NCBI GenBank assembly: GCA_003023195.1
Contig: PXRX01000023.1
Coordinates: 91,699 to 155,698, forward strand
DNA length: 64,000 nt
Direction: 5' to 3'
Source of the DNA: Halobacteriales archaeon QS_8_69_26
Lineage (GTDB): Archaea > Halobacteriota > Halobacteria > Halobacteriales > SW-7-71-33
In this document: piece after piece, positions 8,141 to 16,329 of the stretch
Numbering within the stretch: position 1 is the stretch's first letter
How the letters are laid out: every line of letters starts with the position of its first letter
Translations under genes and position numbers: made by a program
The notes under the pieces: model-generated
Told to the model about the DNA's origin: nothing
Databases searched by the model: none
What the model saw: only the letters and a program-made list of their open reading frames with translations

Positions 8141-8833
8141 TCACCGAGCGGTCATCCACACATAAGCTTTTCTTACAAATATGTGATAGTAATGGCTGGG
8201 GGCGTAGCCGGCGATGTCGTAGAGGTCCTCCCCCGACTGGATGCGCTCGCGGATCTCGTCCTCGCGTTCGATCCGGTCGCGGGCCGCCGCCAGGGCCTCG
8301 GCGGCGTCCTCGCGGGGGACGATGGTCACACCGTCGCCGTCACCGACCACCAGGTCGCCCGGTTCGACGATGGTCCCGCCGACGGTGACGGGGACGTTCA
8401 CCGACCCGGGCGTCTCCTTGACGGCACCGACGTGGTTGACGGTGCTGGCGAACAGCGGGAAGTCCATCTCTCGGATCTCCTCGACGTCGCGGACGTTGCC
8501 GCCGGAGACCACGCCCGCGATCCCTTTGCGCTTGGCGTTGGTCGTCGCCAGTTCGCCCCAGGTCGCCCCGCGGTCGGTCGTCGCCTCGATGACCAGGACG
8601 TCCCCCGGGGCGGCGACCTTCGCCCCGACGTGGATCATCATGTTGTCCCCGGTCGGCAGGCGGACCGTCGTCGCGGGCCCGACCACGCTCCCCCCCGCCA
8701 CGCGGGAGATCTCCGGACCCATCCCGCCGGCCTTGCCCATCGCCTCGTGGACGTCTGCCGCGCCGATCCCTTCGAAGCCCTCTACCACGTCCGACGGCGG
8801 ACGCTGGATGTCGGTGACTATCTCGGGCGTCAT
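8141..8833 (-). CDS. RraA-family aldolase (4-carboxy-4-hydroxy-2-oxoadipate aldolase / oxaloacetate decarboxylase type)
   Basis: A 230-residue protein of the RraA/HMG-aldolase fold. The metal and pyruvate site is visible: GGNVRD (arginine-aspartate pair) preceded by a Gly-rich loop, and ADVHEAMGK near the N-terminus. Enzymes of this type cleave 4-hydroxy-4-methyl- or 4-carboxy-4-hydroxy-2-oxo acids to pyruvate/oxaloacetate at the end of aromatic degradation; the RNase-E-inhibitor role of bacterial RraA is unlikely in archaea. A TATA-like box at 8857-8863 lies 27 nt upstream. It leads the transport operon and two dyad operators lie upstream. The 3' end of the gene is AT-rich and doubles as the promoter of the next gene. 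Confidence 0.85.
   Translation of the reverse strand: MTPEIVTDIQRPPSDVVEGFEGIGAADVHEAMGKAGGMGPEISRVAGGSVVGPATTVRLPTGDNMMIHVGAKVAAPGDVLVIEATTDRGATWGELATTNAKRKGIAGVVSGGNVRDVEEIREMDFPLFASTVNHVGAVKETPGSVNVPVTVGGTIVEPGDLVVGDGDGVTIVPREDAAEALAAARDRIEREDEIRERIQSGEDLYDIAGYAPSHYYHIFVRKAYVWMTAR
8161..8169 (-). promoter_or_regulatory. TATA-like box for the binding-protein gene, inside the rraA-like coding end
   Basis: The leftward strand reads AAGCTTATG here, about 29 nt before the binding-protein ATG at 8136. Immediately upstream is an AT-rich stretch unlike the surrounding GC-rich code. This would allow extra transcription of the binding protein over the rest of the operon. Confidence 0.45.
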
Positions 8834-8905
8834 GGACCGGACGAGGGTTCCCCTCGTAATATAGCTTCGCCCCGTTCGCTATGGTACAGTTCGGATCGGA
8901 AATTC

Positions 8906-8923
8906 TACAGTATACTTACTGTA
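8906..8923. promoter_or_regulatory. Dyad operator A, TACAGTA-N4-TACTGTA
   Basis: Perfect 7-bp inverted arms TACAGTA and TACTGTA with spacer TACT. The centre is 54 bp upstream of the rraA-like TATA box (8857-8863) and about 81 bp from its start codon. It matches five other sites in the window in arm sequence and spacer length. The placement upstream of the core promoter favours activation rather than blockage of the promoter. Confidence 0.75.
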
Positions 8924-9008
8924 AACCGACTATTCCGCGGGGCCTCGTCTTGCCGTCGAAACCCCCGTCTTTGGACTCGATCGAAGCACGGTACGGGACC
9001 GGTCGATT

Positions 9009-9026
9009 TACAGTAGGTCTACTGTA
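9009..9026. promoter_or_regulatory. Dyad operator B, TACAGTA-N4-TACTGTA
   Basis: Perfect arms with spacer GGTC. Its centre is 103 bp from the centre of operator A, close to ten helical turns, so dimers on both sites would face the same side of the DNA. It is 453 bp from hyuB, so it more likely serves the rraA-liv operon. Confidence 0.75.
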
Positions 9027-9470
9027 CATTGTCCTGGCCACTCCGAGCACTGCCTTCACGGAGTCGAACTTCGGCGAGGGATCCGGCACCTGTCGCGCGG
9101 GACGCGCCGACGGCCGTCCAGAAGCGGTGAGGCATCGATCCGGGTGGAACGAATGGGGGCGGGGACTCCGAGGTGTGTTCGGTGGATCGAGTAGCTGTCA
9201 CGACGGAGACGGGAGTGCCCTCCCGGGCGGATCCGACGTCGGTGGTTCGCTGAGCGACGACCGTATCGACCGCCGGTTTCAGTGCAGGGACGGGCCCGGT
9301 GGCCGCAGGGTACGTCCCCAGTGAGGACCGGTCGGACCAGAACGGGGTCGGTCGGACCGGGCCGGGATCCGGTCCGATCCCGACGAAAGTCACCTCGCGA
9401 TCCCCGTTTCGTGACGTTCCCGTGCTAGCCGTCCCCAAAGAATATTAGCCGTCCTCCCCGCTGAAGGTGC

Positions 9471-11246
9471 ATGGACGAGGTTTCGGTGGACCCCGTTACC
9501 CACTCGGTTATCACGAACGCGCTCGACGAGATAGCGGCCGAGATGGACGAGATCGTCGTACGCACCGCGCGCAACCTCCCTATCGTCCTGGCACACGACT
9601 TCTCGGTCGGCCTCACCGACGGCCAGGGACGACTGATCGGCGGTACCCAGGGGATCCCCGTCCACCTGGGGTCGATCGACATGACCGTCCAGATGGTGAT
9701 CGAACTGGTCCCCGAGATCGAACCGGGGGACGTCGTGTTGACCAACGACCCGTACCGGGCGGCCAACACCCACATGCCCGACTTCACCATGGTGAGCCCG
9801 GTGTACGGGCCGGACGAGGACGGCGACGGGGACCCGGTCCTGTACATGGCGTTACGGGCGGACCAGGCCGACATCGGGGCGAAGGACCCCGTCCGGTCGC
9901 CGGTCGATACGGAGGAGGCCTACAACGACGGGTTGATCATCCCGCCGGTGAAGGTGGTTAGGAACGACGAGGTGATCCAGGACGTCATCGGCCTGATCAC
10001 CCGCAACTCCCGGGTCGAGAAGGTCCAGCGCGGCGACCTGTCCTCGATGATCGGGGCGATCCGCAAGGGCAAGGAGCGCTCCGTGGAACTCCTCGAACGG
10101 TACGGCGTCGAGACGGTCCGGGCGAGCACCGACCGATTGCTCTCGACCACCGAACGGAAGGTCCGGGAGTACGTCGCGGACCTGCCGGACGGCACCTACC
10201 GCGGTCACAGCCAGACCGACGCGAACCCCAAGAGCGACGACCCGGTTCACATCCGTGTCGCGGTCACCGTCGACGGCGAGGACGTCACCTTCGATTTCGG
10301 GGGGTCGAGCGAGCAGATCCGCGCCCCGATCAACAACACCATCGGCGTGACCCACTCCGCGGTCAACAGCGCCTGGTTCGTGACGATGGATCTGGACATC
10401 CCCTTCAACGCCGGGTGCGTGGACGTGGTGGACGTCGAGGCCCCGATGGGCTCGATCGTCAACCCGGAGTTCCCCTACGCGACGGGCTACTCCACCGTCG
10501 ACTGCGTCCAGGAGACGATGGAGGCCTGCCTGGACGCGCTGACGGAGGTCAACCCCCGGAACGCCCCGGCGGGGTGGTCGCGGTGGGTGCGCCCGATGAC
10601 CTCCGGGACCTACCCCGGTTCGGGCGAGGAGTACCGCGGGGCCGTCTCGTCGGTGATGGGCGGCGGCGGCGCGGTATGGGGGCGCGACGGCATGAACGCC
10701 ATCGGGGGGATCATCCTGCTCGGCGGGTTCGTGGGGATCGACCCCGAGATGTTCGAGGCGATGTACCCCATGTCCATCGACGAGATGGACCTCCGGAAGG
10801 ATTCGGGCGGGGCGGGCCGCTGGCGGGGCGGCCTCGGGCCGACGGTCGAAATCTCGCCGGATGGTCACGAGTCCATCTTCTCGGTCGGCGGCGACTTCGG
10901 GCGCGAGTCGCCGCCCCACGGTCACCTCGGCGGGAACGACGGCGACTCGGTGCGAGTGTTCCACGAACGCGCGTCGGGCGAGCGCGAGGAACTCGAACGG
11001 TCCTGGACAAACCTCTACATCACCGACGGGCGGTACGTCCAGGAGAGCGGCGGCGGCGGCGGCGTCGGCGACCCCCACGAGCGCGACCCCGAAATGGTCA
11101 GGCGGGACGTGAAGAACGGCTACGTTTCCCGGGCGGCCGCCCGCGAGGAGTACGGCGTCGTCCTCTCGGAGGACCTGGCGATCGACCGCGAGGCGACCAG
11201 TCGTCGCAGGTCGGACGCCAGCGTCGGGGGTGAGGACGATGAGTGA
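9471..11246 (+). CDS. hyuB: Hydantoinase B / 5-oxoprolinase B-type subunit
   Basis: A 591-residue protein of the HyuB/oxoprolinase-B family, which pairs with HyuA in ATP-dependent hydrolysis of cyclic amides (N-methylhydantoin, 5-oxoproline) or in acetone/acetophenone carboxylation. Family landmarks are the early DFSVGLTDGQGRLI and HLGSIDMTVQ, then LTNDPY with THMPDFTM, and later DFGGSSEQIRAPINNT. A TATA-like AATATTA (9441-9447) lies 27 nt upstream of the ATG, so the message is probably leaderless. The gene overlaps hyuA by eight bases. The exact reaction cannot be decided from sequence. Confidence 0.9.
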   Translation: MDEVSVDPVTHSVITNALDEIAAEMDEIVVRTARNLPIVLAHDFSVGLTDGQGRLIGGTQGIPVHLGSIDMTVQMVIELVPEIEPGDVVLTNDPYRAANTHMPDFTMVSPVYGPDEDGDGDPVLYMALRADQADIGAKDPVRSPVDTEEAYNDGLIIPPVKVVRNDEVIQDVIGLITRNSRVEKVQRGDLSSMIGAIRKGKERSVELLERYGVETVRASTDRLLSTTERKVREYVADLPDGTYRGHSQTDANPKSDDPVHIRVAVTVDGEDVTFDFGGSSEQIRAPINNTIGVTHSAVNSAWFVTMDLDIPFNAGCVDVVDVEAPMGSIVNPEFPYATGYSTVDCVQETMEACLDALTEVNPRNAPAGWSRWVRPMTSGTYPGSGEEYRGAVSSVMGGGGAVWGRDGMNAIGGIILLGGFVGIDPEMFEAMYPMSIDEMDLRKDSGGAGRWRGGLGPTVEISPDGHESIFSVGGDFGRESPPHGHLGGNDGDSVRVFHERASGEREELERSWTNLYITDGRYVQESGGGGGVGDPHERDPEMVRRDVKNGYVSRAAAREEYGVVLSEDLAIDREATSRRRSDASVGGEDDE

Positions 11247-13341
11247 CGGCGGGACCTACCGGGTCGGCGTCGACATCGGCGGTACCCACACCGACTTCGC
11301 GATGGTCACCCCGGAGGGCGACGTGGAGACCTACAAGGTCTCGACGACGCCCGGACGACTCTCGGGCGGGGTCATCGAGGGACTGACGGTGGCCGCGGAC
11401 GACCGGAACCTGGACCTCGGGGAGTTCCTCTCGGTCACCGACCGCATCGTCCACGGGACGACCGTCACGACCAACGCCCTCCTGGAGGACGACGAGGCGA
11501 CGACCGGACTGCTCACCACCGAGGGGATGCGCGACGTGATCGAACTCAACATGGAGCGCGATCCGGACATCTACGACCTCTGGTCGGACCACAAGGACCC
11601 CGGGCGGACGGTCATCGAGCGGTCGCTGCGACGGCCGGTCCCCGAACGGGTCGACGACGAGGGTCGGGTCCGGGAGGAACTCGACGAGTCGGACGTGACC
11701 CGGGCCGTCGACCGCCTCGTCGACGAGGGGGCCGAGTGTGTCGCAGTCGCCTTCATGAACTCCTACCTCGACGACCGCCACGAACGGGCGGCCGAACGCG
11801 TCCTGGCCGATCGCGAGGACGTCGCCGCCGTCTCCGTCTCGACGGCGGTGTTCCCGCAGATCGGTCTCTACGACCGCATCACCACCACTGTCATCGACGC
11901 GAGCCTCAAGCCGGTTCTCCGGGAGTACCTCGGCGACCTGGAGTCGAGCCTCCGGGACGCCGGCTTCGACGGTACCTTCCTGATCATGAAGGGCAACGGC
12001 GGGGTGTCCCTTCCGGAGGTGCTCGCCGAGGAACCCGTACTGTCGGTGAACTCCGGCCCGGCGGCAGCCACGGTCGGCAACGCCGCCACCGCGGGCGTCG
12101 CCGGCTTCGAGGACATCATCTCCGTGGACATGGGGGGCACCAGCACCGACGTCTGTCTCATCACGGAGGGGACGCCCCTCGTGACCACCGACAACAGCGT
12201 CGGGACCAAGCGCGTCCCGGTTTCGATGGTCGACATCAACACCATCGGTGCCGGCGGCGGGTCGATCGCGTGGCTCGACGGCCGCGAAGTGCTCCAGATC
12301 GGTCCCAAGAGCGCCGGTGCCGACCCCGGTCCGATCTGCTATGGCCAGGGGGGCGACCGGCCCACTGTGACCGACGCGAACCTCCTGCTGGGTTACCTCA
12401 ACCCCGAGTTCTTCCTGGGCGGGGAGACCAGCCTCGACGTCGAGGCCGCACGCCGGGGGATCCGCGAGCGACTGGCCGACCCCCTCGGCATCGACGTCGA
12501 GGAGGCGTGTGCGGGGGTCGTCGAGTTGATGAACGAACAGCTCATCAACCAGATCAGGCAGGTGTCGATCCAGCGCGGCTACGACCCACGGGAGTTCGCG
12601 CTGGTGACCGTCGGCGGCGCGGGGCCGCTCCACGTCGGCCCGCTTGCGCGGCGGTTCGAGACGACCGCAATCGTCCCCGAGACGGCGGGGACGCTCAGCG
12701 CCTCCGGGCTGTTGCAGTCGGACATCAAGCACAACTTCGTGCGCTCGTTCCCCCCGGAACCGCTCTCCGGGGCCGTCCTCGAACGGGTCAAGGAGGCCTT
12801 CGAGGAGATGGAGGCCGAGGCCCGCGAGACCCTGCGGGAGGAGGACACGCCCGAGGAGTCCTGGTCGTTCGAGCGGACCGTCAGCACCCGGTACGAGGGC
12901 CAGGTCCACTACGTCGACGTGGAGGTTCCACCGGAGGTCGAGAAACTGACCGACGTCGGGACCATCGAGGACTACCACCACGAGCAACACGAGAAGCTCT
13001 ACACCTTCTGCGACGAGGAGAGCGCGGTCGAGGTGGTCAACATCCGGCTCACGGCAGTGGCGGAGACCGAAAAGCCCCGGCTCGCGGGGACGGGTGGCGG
13101 CGTCGACCCCGCAGAGGCCGTCAAGGACCACCGCGACGTCTACTTCCCCGCTCGCGGGGAGTTCGTCCGGACGCCGATATACGACGGCCGGCACGACGTC
13201 CAGGGGGACTTCGAGGGGCCGGGAGTCGTCGAGTTCCCCCACACGACGCTCGTCGTCCCGCCGGCGTTCGACGCGTCGGTCGACAGACGGGGCAACTACG
13301 TCCTCCGGCCGGAGGGCGTCGGAACCGACGGGGATCGATAG
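11239..13341 (+). CDS. hyuA: Hydantoinase A / 5-oxoprolinase A-type subunit
   Basis: A 700-residue ATP-binding subunit with two actin-like phosphate loops, VGVDIGGTHTDF at the N-terminus and VDMGGTSTDV near residue 300, and VGGAGPLH in the adenosine region. Both are expected for HyuA/acetone carboxylase beta-like proteins. The ATG at 11239 lies inside the hyuB 3' end (eight-base overlap), which indicates a two-gene operon with coupled translation. An ATG at 11230 would give three more residues and is less likely. The stop codon is part of a 12-nt sequence that recurs twice downstream. Confidence 0.9.
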   Translation: MSDGGTYRVGVDIGGTHTDFAMVTPEGDVETYKVSTTPGRLSGGVIEGLTVAADDRNLDLGEFLSVTDRIVHGTTVTTNALLEDDEATTGLLTTEGMRDVIELNMERDPDIYDLWSDHKDPGRTVIERSLRRPVPERVDDEGRVREELDESDVTRAVDRLVDEGAECVAVAFMNSYLDDRHERAAERVLADREDVAAVSVSTAVFPQIGLYDRITTTVIDASLKPVLREYLGDLESSLRDAGFDGTFLIMKGNGGVSLPEVLAEEPVLSVNSGPAAATVGNAATAGVAGFEDIISVDMGGTSTDVCLITEGTPLVTTDNSVGTKRVPVSMVDINTIGAGGGSIAWLDGREVLQIGPKSAGADPGPICYGQGGDRPTVTDANLLLGYLNPEFFLGGETSLDVEAARRGIRERLADPLGIDVEEACAGVVELMNEQLINQIRQVSIQRGYDPREFALVTVGGAGPLHVGPLARRFETTAIVPETAGTLSASGLLQSDIKHNFVRSFPPEPLSGAVLERVKEAFEEMEAEARETLREEDTPEESWSFERTVSTRYEGQVHYVDVEVPPEVEKLTDVGTIEDYHHEQHEKLYTFCDEESAVEVVNIRLTAVAETEKPRLAGTGGGVDPAEAVKDHRDVYFPARGEFVRTPIYDGRHDVQGDFEGPGVVEFPHTTLVVPPAFDASVDRRGNYVLRPEGVGTDGDR

Positions 13342-13389
13342 CTCGTTCACACCGTCGGCGGGGATCGATAGTCGGGCGGGGATCGATAG
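13330..13389 (+). repeat. Three copies of GGGGATCGATAG at the hyuA 3' end
   Basis: The exact 12-mer occurs at 13330-13341, 13360-13371 and 13378-13389. The first copy encodes the last residues and stop codon of hyuA; the other two follow in the intergenic gap. Spacing is uneven (30 and 18 bp), so this is not a strict tandem array. It may be slippage-derived. Confidence 0.7.
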
Positions 13390-13475
13390 CCCGTCGACCC
13401 CGACTGCACCCGAGGACGCGACCGGTAACCCAGCCGATAAAAACACTTTTTACAGCGGGAAGGTCCTATAGGGCT

Positions 13476-14399
13476 ATGCGGATAGGAGTCATAGGTGCGG
13501 GTTCACTAGGCGCACTGTTCGGCGGCTACCTCTGGGAGAACGGAGAGGACGTCTACCTCTACGACGTCTGGGAGGAGCACGTAGACGCCATCAACGACGA
13601 GGGCCTCTACATCGAACGTCTAGGTGCCGAGGACATGCGGGTTCACCCACCAGCCACGACCGATCCGGAGGAGATCGGTCCCGTCGACGTCGCGTTCGTG
13701 TTCGTAAAGAGCAACGACACGCGTACGGCCATGGAGGGGGCCAGCGCGATGTATGACGAGGAGACGACGCTGGTGACGCTCCAGAACGGGCTGACGAACT
13801 ACGAGGTCATCCAGGAGTTCACGGCCGACGACCGAGTGCTCGGCGGGACGACGCTCATCGGGTCGAACATGAAGGGCCCGGCCCACGTCTTCCAGGACGG
13901 CCTGGAGGGCAAGACGAAACTCGGGGGCGAGGACGACGAGGCCGCCGACCGGGTCGTGGAAGCCCTCAGGAGCGCGGGCTTCGAGGACACCCACCGGGTC
14001 GACGACCCCATCCCACACATCTGGCACAAACAGATCACCAGCGTCGGCGTCAAGCCCATCGCGGGGCTGACCGGCCTGATGATCGGTCCGATCAGCACCT
14101 ACGAACCGACCCAGGAGGTGTTGCGGGCCCTCATCGAGGAGGCCGTGACAGTCGCCCGCGCGAAGGGCATCGAGGTCATCTCCGACGACCCGGTCGGGGA
14201 CACCATAGAGCACTGCCGGGACAACCCCGAGGTGATGTCCTCGATGCTGGAGGACGTCACGAAGGAGCGCAAGACCGAAATCGAGTACATCAACGGCGCC
14301 ATCGTGGAGTACGGCGAGGAGGAGGGAATCGAGACGCCGTACAACCGCGCGGTCACGGCGCTGATCCAGGGGAAGGAACACTCCTACCTCGACCAGTGA
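13476..14399 (+). CDS. 2-dehydropantoate 2-reductase-like protein (ApbA/PanE family)
   Basis: A 307-residue NAD(P)-dependent 2-oxo-acid reductase. The N-terminal dinucleotide loop is GAGSLGALFGG, KSNDT is the conserved lysine region, and LQNGL is the ketopantoate-family loop. The C-terminal helical domain has HKQITSVGVKP and ERKTEIEYINGAIV. An AT-rich promoter (13436-13452) lies about 30 nt upstream of the ATG. Its placement after hyuBA suggests it reduces a 2-oxo acid from the catabolic route rather than making pantoate, but a biosynthetic role is also possible. Confidence 0.85.
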   Translation: MRIGVIGAGSLGALFGGYLWENGEDVYLYDVWEEHVDAINDEGLYIERLGAEDMRVHPPATTDPEEIGPVDVAFVFVKSNDTRTAMEGASAMYDEETTLVTLQNGLTNYEVIQEFTADDRVLGGTTLIGSNMKGPAHVFQDGLEGKTKLGGEDDEAADRVVEALRSAGFEDTHRVDDPIPHIWHKQITSVGVKPIAGLTGLMIGPISTYEPTQEVLRALIEEAVTVARAKGIEVISDDPVGDTIEHCRDNPEVMSSMLEDVTKERKTEIEYINGAIVEYGEEEGIETPYNRAVTALIQGKEHSYLDQ

Positions 14400-14538
14400 C
14401 GGTCCGAGGGCCCCGGATCGGAGCCAGTGGCCGGCAGACGACGACCGACGACCGGTAAGGCGACCCGAACGCGACCGTGCGCCGTCGACGCGACCCCCGG
14501 TCGCTCCCGGCAACCGGGAGGGCCGATCCCCGACCACG

Positions 14539-15783
14539 ATGCTAGAGACGCCGCGAACCTGGGTGCGGGACCTCGACCTCTACTACGGGTGGGTCGTCAC
14601 CGGAGCGTGTTTCGCGCTCGTCCTCGCGGTGTTCGGCATCTCGTTCTCGTTCAGCGTCTTCTACGACTACCTGCTCGCCGACCTCGGGCGGTCGCGATCG
14701 GAAACATCGCTGGTGTTCTCGGTACAGACGATGACGCTGTACGTGAGTTCGGCCCTGATCGGTGGGATGGTCGACCGCTACTCCATCCGACGGGCCACGA
14801 TGGTCGGGACGGTCCTCCTCGGGGTCGGACTCGCCGGCGCGAGCCAGTCGGGGACGCTGCCCGAGTTGCTGGTCTCCTACGGCCTGGTCGCCGGGGTCGG
14901 CATGGGCATCGTTTACGTCGTCGGGTACACCACCGTCCAGCGGTGGTTCCATCGCCGGCGGGGGGTAGCGACGGCCATCGCCACCTCGGGACTGGGCGTT
15001 GCAACGCTTGTCGTCCCACACGTCGCCTCGTATCTGATCCGCGAACTCGGTTGGCAGACGGCCTACCTGTTCATCATGGCGGGAGCGCTGGCGGTCCTCG
15101 CGTCGGCGGCCGTCTTCCTCGCCGACGACCCGGTGTCGTTCGGCGTCGATCCCACGCAGGAGTTCCCCGAGGGGTACCTCGCGGGAAGCGACCGTCGCAC
15201 CGTGCGCGAGCAGGTGGCGGAGGTGCTCTCGGTCGTCCGGTCGCGGGCGTTCGTCTCCGTGTTCCTGAACCTCGTCCTGACCTACACCTCGCTGTATGTG
15301 GTGCTGGTCCACATGGTGGTGTACACGAAAGACGTCGGGCTGGGCCGGGACGTCGGCGTCTGGACGGTCAGCCTCTCGGGCGCGGCGGCCATCCCCGGAC
15401 GGATCGCCCTCGGGTACGTCTCGGATCGCCTGGATCGGCTGACGACGTACGTCGCCCTCTCGGTCGGGATGGGCGTTCTGGTGATGAGTCTGTCCGTGGC
15501 GTCGACGGCACTGTCGCTGTACGCGTTCGGGCTCATCTACGGGTTCGTCTACGGCGGCGGCGCGGGCCTGGTCCCGACGCTAGTCGCGGATCTGTTCGGC
15601 GTCGACAACATCAGCGCCTTCTACGGGACCGCGGCGGTCGGTCTGGGCGTCGCCAGCGTCCTCGGGCCGTTCCTTGCCGGCACCTCATACGAGACCCTGG
15701 GGACCTATACGCCCGTGTTCCTCGGGAGCGGCGCGCTGGCGTTCGTCGGCGCGGCGCTGGCGGCGACCTGGCGGTCGGGGTAG
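14539..15783 (+). CDS. MFS transporter (oxalate/formate-antiporter or monocarboxylate type)
   Basis: A 414-residue carrier with 12 predicted membrane helices. The N-terminal YYGWVVTGACF and the charged cytoplasmic loops (VDRYSIRRA after helix 2 and SDRLDRLTT after helix 8) fit the OFA/MCT branch of the MFS, whose substrates are small organic acids. The gene lies between the PanE-like gene and the amidohydrolase pair in the same orientation and could export or import a catabolic acid. Confidence 0.88.
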   Translation: MLETPRTWVRDLDLYYGWVVTGACFALVLAVFGISFSFSVFYDYLLADLGRSRSETSLVFSVQTMTLYVSSALIGGMVDRYSIRRATMVGTVLLGVGLAGASQSGTLPELLVSYGLVAGVGMGIVYVVGYTTVQRWFHRRRGVATAIATSGLGVATLVVPHVASYLIRELGWQTAYLFIMAGALAVLASAAVFLADDPVSFGVDPTQEFPEGYLAGSDRRTVREQVAEVLSVVRSRAFVSVFLNLVLTYTSLYVVLVHMVVYTKDVGLGRDVGVWTVSLSGAAAIPGRIALGYVSDRLDRLTTYVALSVGMGVLVMSLSVASTALSLYAFGLIYGFVYGGGAGLVPTLVADLFGVDNISAFYGTAAVGLGVASVLGPFLAGTSYETLGTYTPVFLGSGALAFVGAALAATWRSG

Positions 15784-16147
15784 CCGATCCGCGTTCGACA
15801 AACGTCTCGTGCACTCTGGGATCCACCCTAGGAGTCCGTGAACGAAGGGTACCCACACCCACGTCCGACGATATCGGATACCTTCGCGGCGTCGACATCG
15901 GTGCCCCGGGGACGAGGAGTCCCGTACGAGCGAGAGGGGTTTCTCCCGTCCGCGGGGGCCGACGAGGACTACGGGTGACCCTCTCGTTCGGCTACGACGG
16001 GGGCGTCGCCCCTTCCTCTCGCCGATCCGCTTCGGGGGCCACAGGGAGGTCGGGGACGACGACCGGACCGCGACGTCGGGCATTTCGTCTGCCACGCCCT
16101 CCGATCCCGTTCGACCAGTGGTACCGTTCGGATCGGAGTACGGTTCA

Positions 16148-16165
16148 TACAGTAAGTTTACTGTA
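16148..16165. promoter_or_regulatory. Dyad operator C, TACAGTA-N4-TACTGTA
   Basis: Perfect arms with spacer AGTT. Its centre is 83 bp from the centre of operator D, close to eight helical turns, repeating the paired arrangement seen before the rraA-like gene. Confidence 0.75.
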
Positions 16166-16230
16166 TACGACTATCTCCACTAACCTTCGCTTTACTGTCC
16201 CGAACTCCCGTTTTTCGGGCCCGACCGAAA

Positions 16231-16248
16231 TACTGTAAATTTACTGTA
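16231..16248. promoter_or_regulatory. Dyad operator D (one mismatch), TACTGTA-N4-TACTGTA
   Basis: The right arm is perfect and the left arm has T for A at its central position; the spacer is AATT. The centre is about 61 bp upstream of the amidohydrolase TATA-like box. It may be the weaker of the two sites. Confidence 0.65.
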
Positions 16249-16329
16249 AACCGACCCGGCCGCTCCGAACGCTGCCACGCGGCCGTTCCCACAAACGTTT
16301 ATATGCCGTACGTTACTACATCACGCAGG

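Larger units (their letters stand above)
8834..9470. other. 637-bp divergent intergenic region with two operators
   Basis: No convincing gene lies here. An open frame over 8881-9324 contains both dyad operators within its code and has no recognisable protein features, so I treat it as chance. The region holds the rraA-like promoter (TATA-like 8857-8863), dyads at 8906 and 9009, and the hyuB promoter (AATATTA at 9441-9447, 27 nt before the ATG at 9471). The roughly 400 bp between 9030 and 9430 hold nothing I can identify. Confidence 0.6.
15784..16329. other. 546-bp intergenic region with two operators
   Basis: Open frames here look like antisense or chance translations. The right half carries dyads at 16148 and 16231 and a TATA-like TTTATAT at 16298-16304, 29 nt before the amidohydrolase ATG. 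The first 350 bp contain nothing I can identify. Confidence 0.6.

Noticed and set aside
8881..9324. 147-residue open frame downstream of the rraA-like start
   Set aside because: It contains both dyad operators within its code, has no recognisable domain and no promoter at the right distance.
11098..13446. 782-codon leftward frame opposite hyuA
   Set aside because: It lies wholly opposite hyuA, which has clear ATPase-fold motifs; the leftward protein is Val/Asp-rich with no motif.
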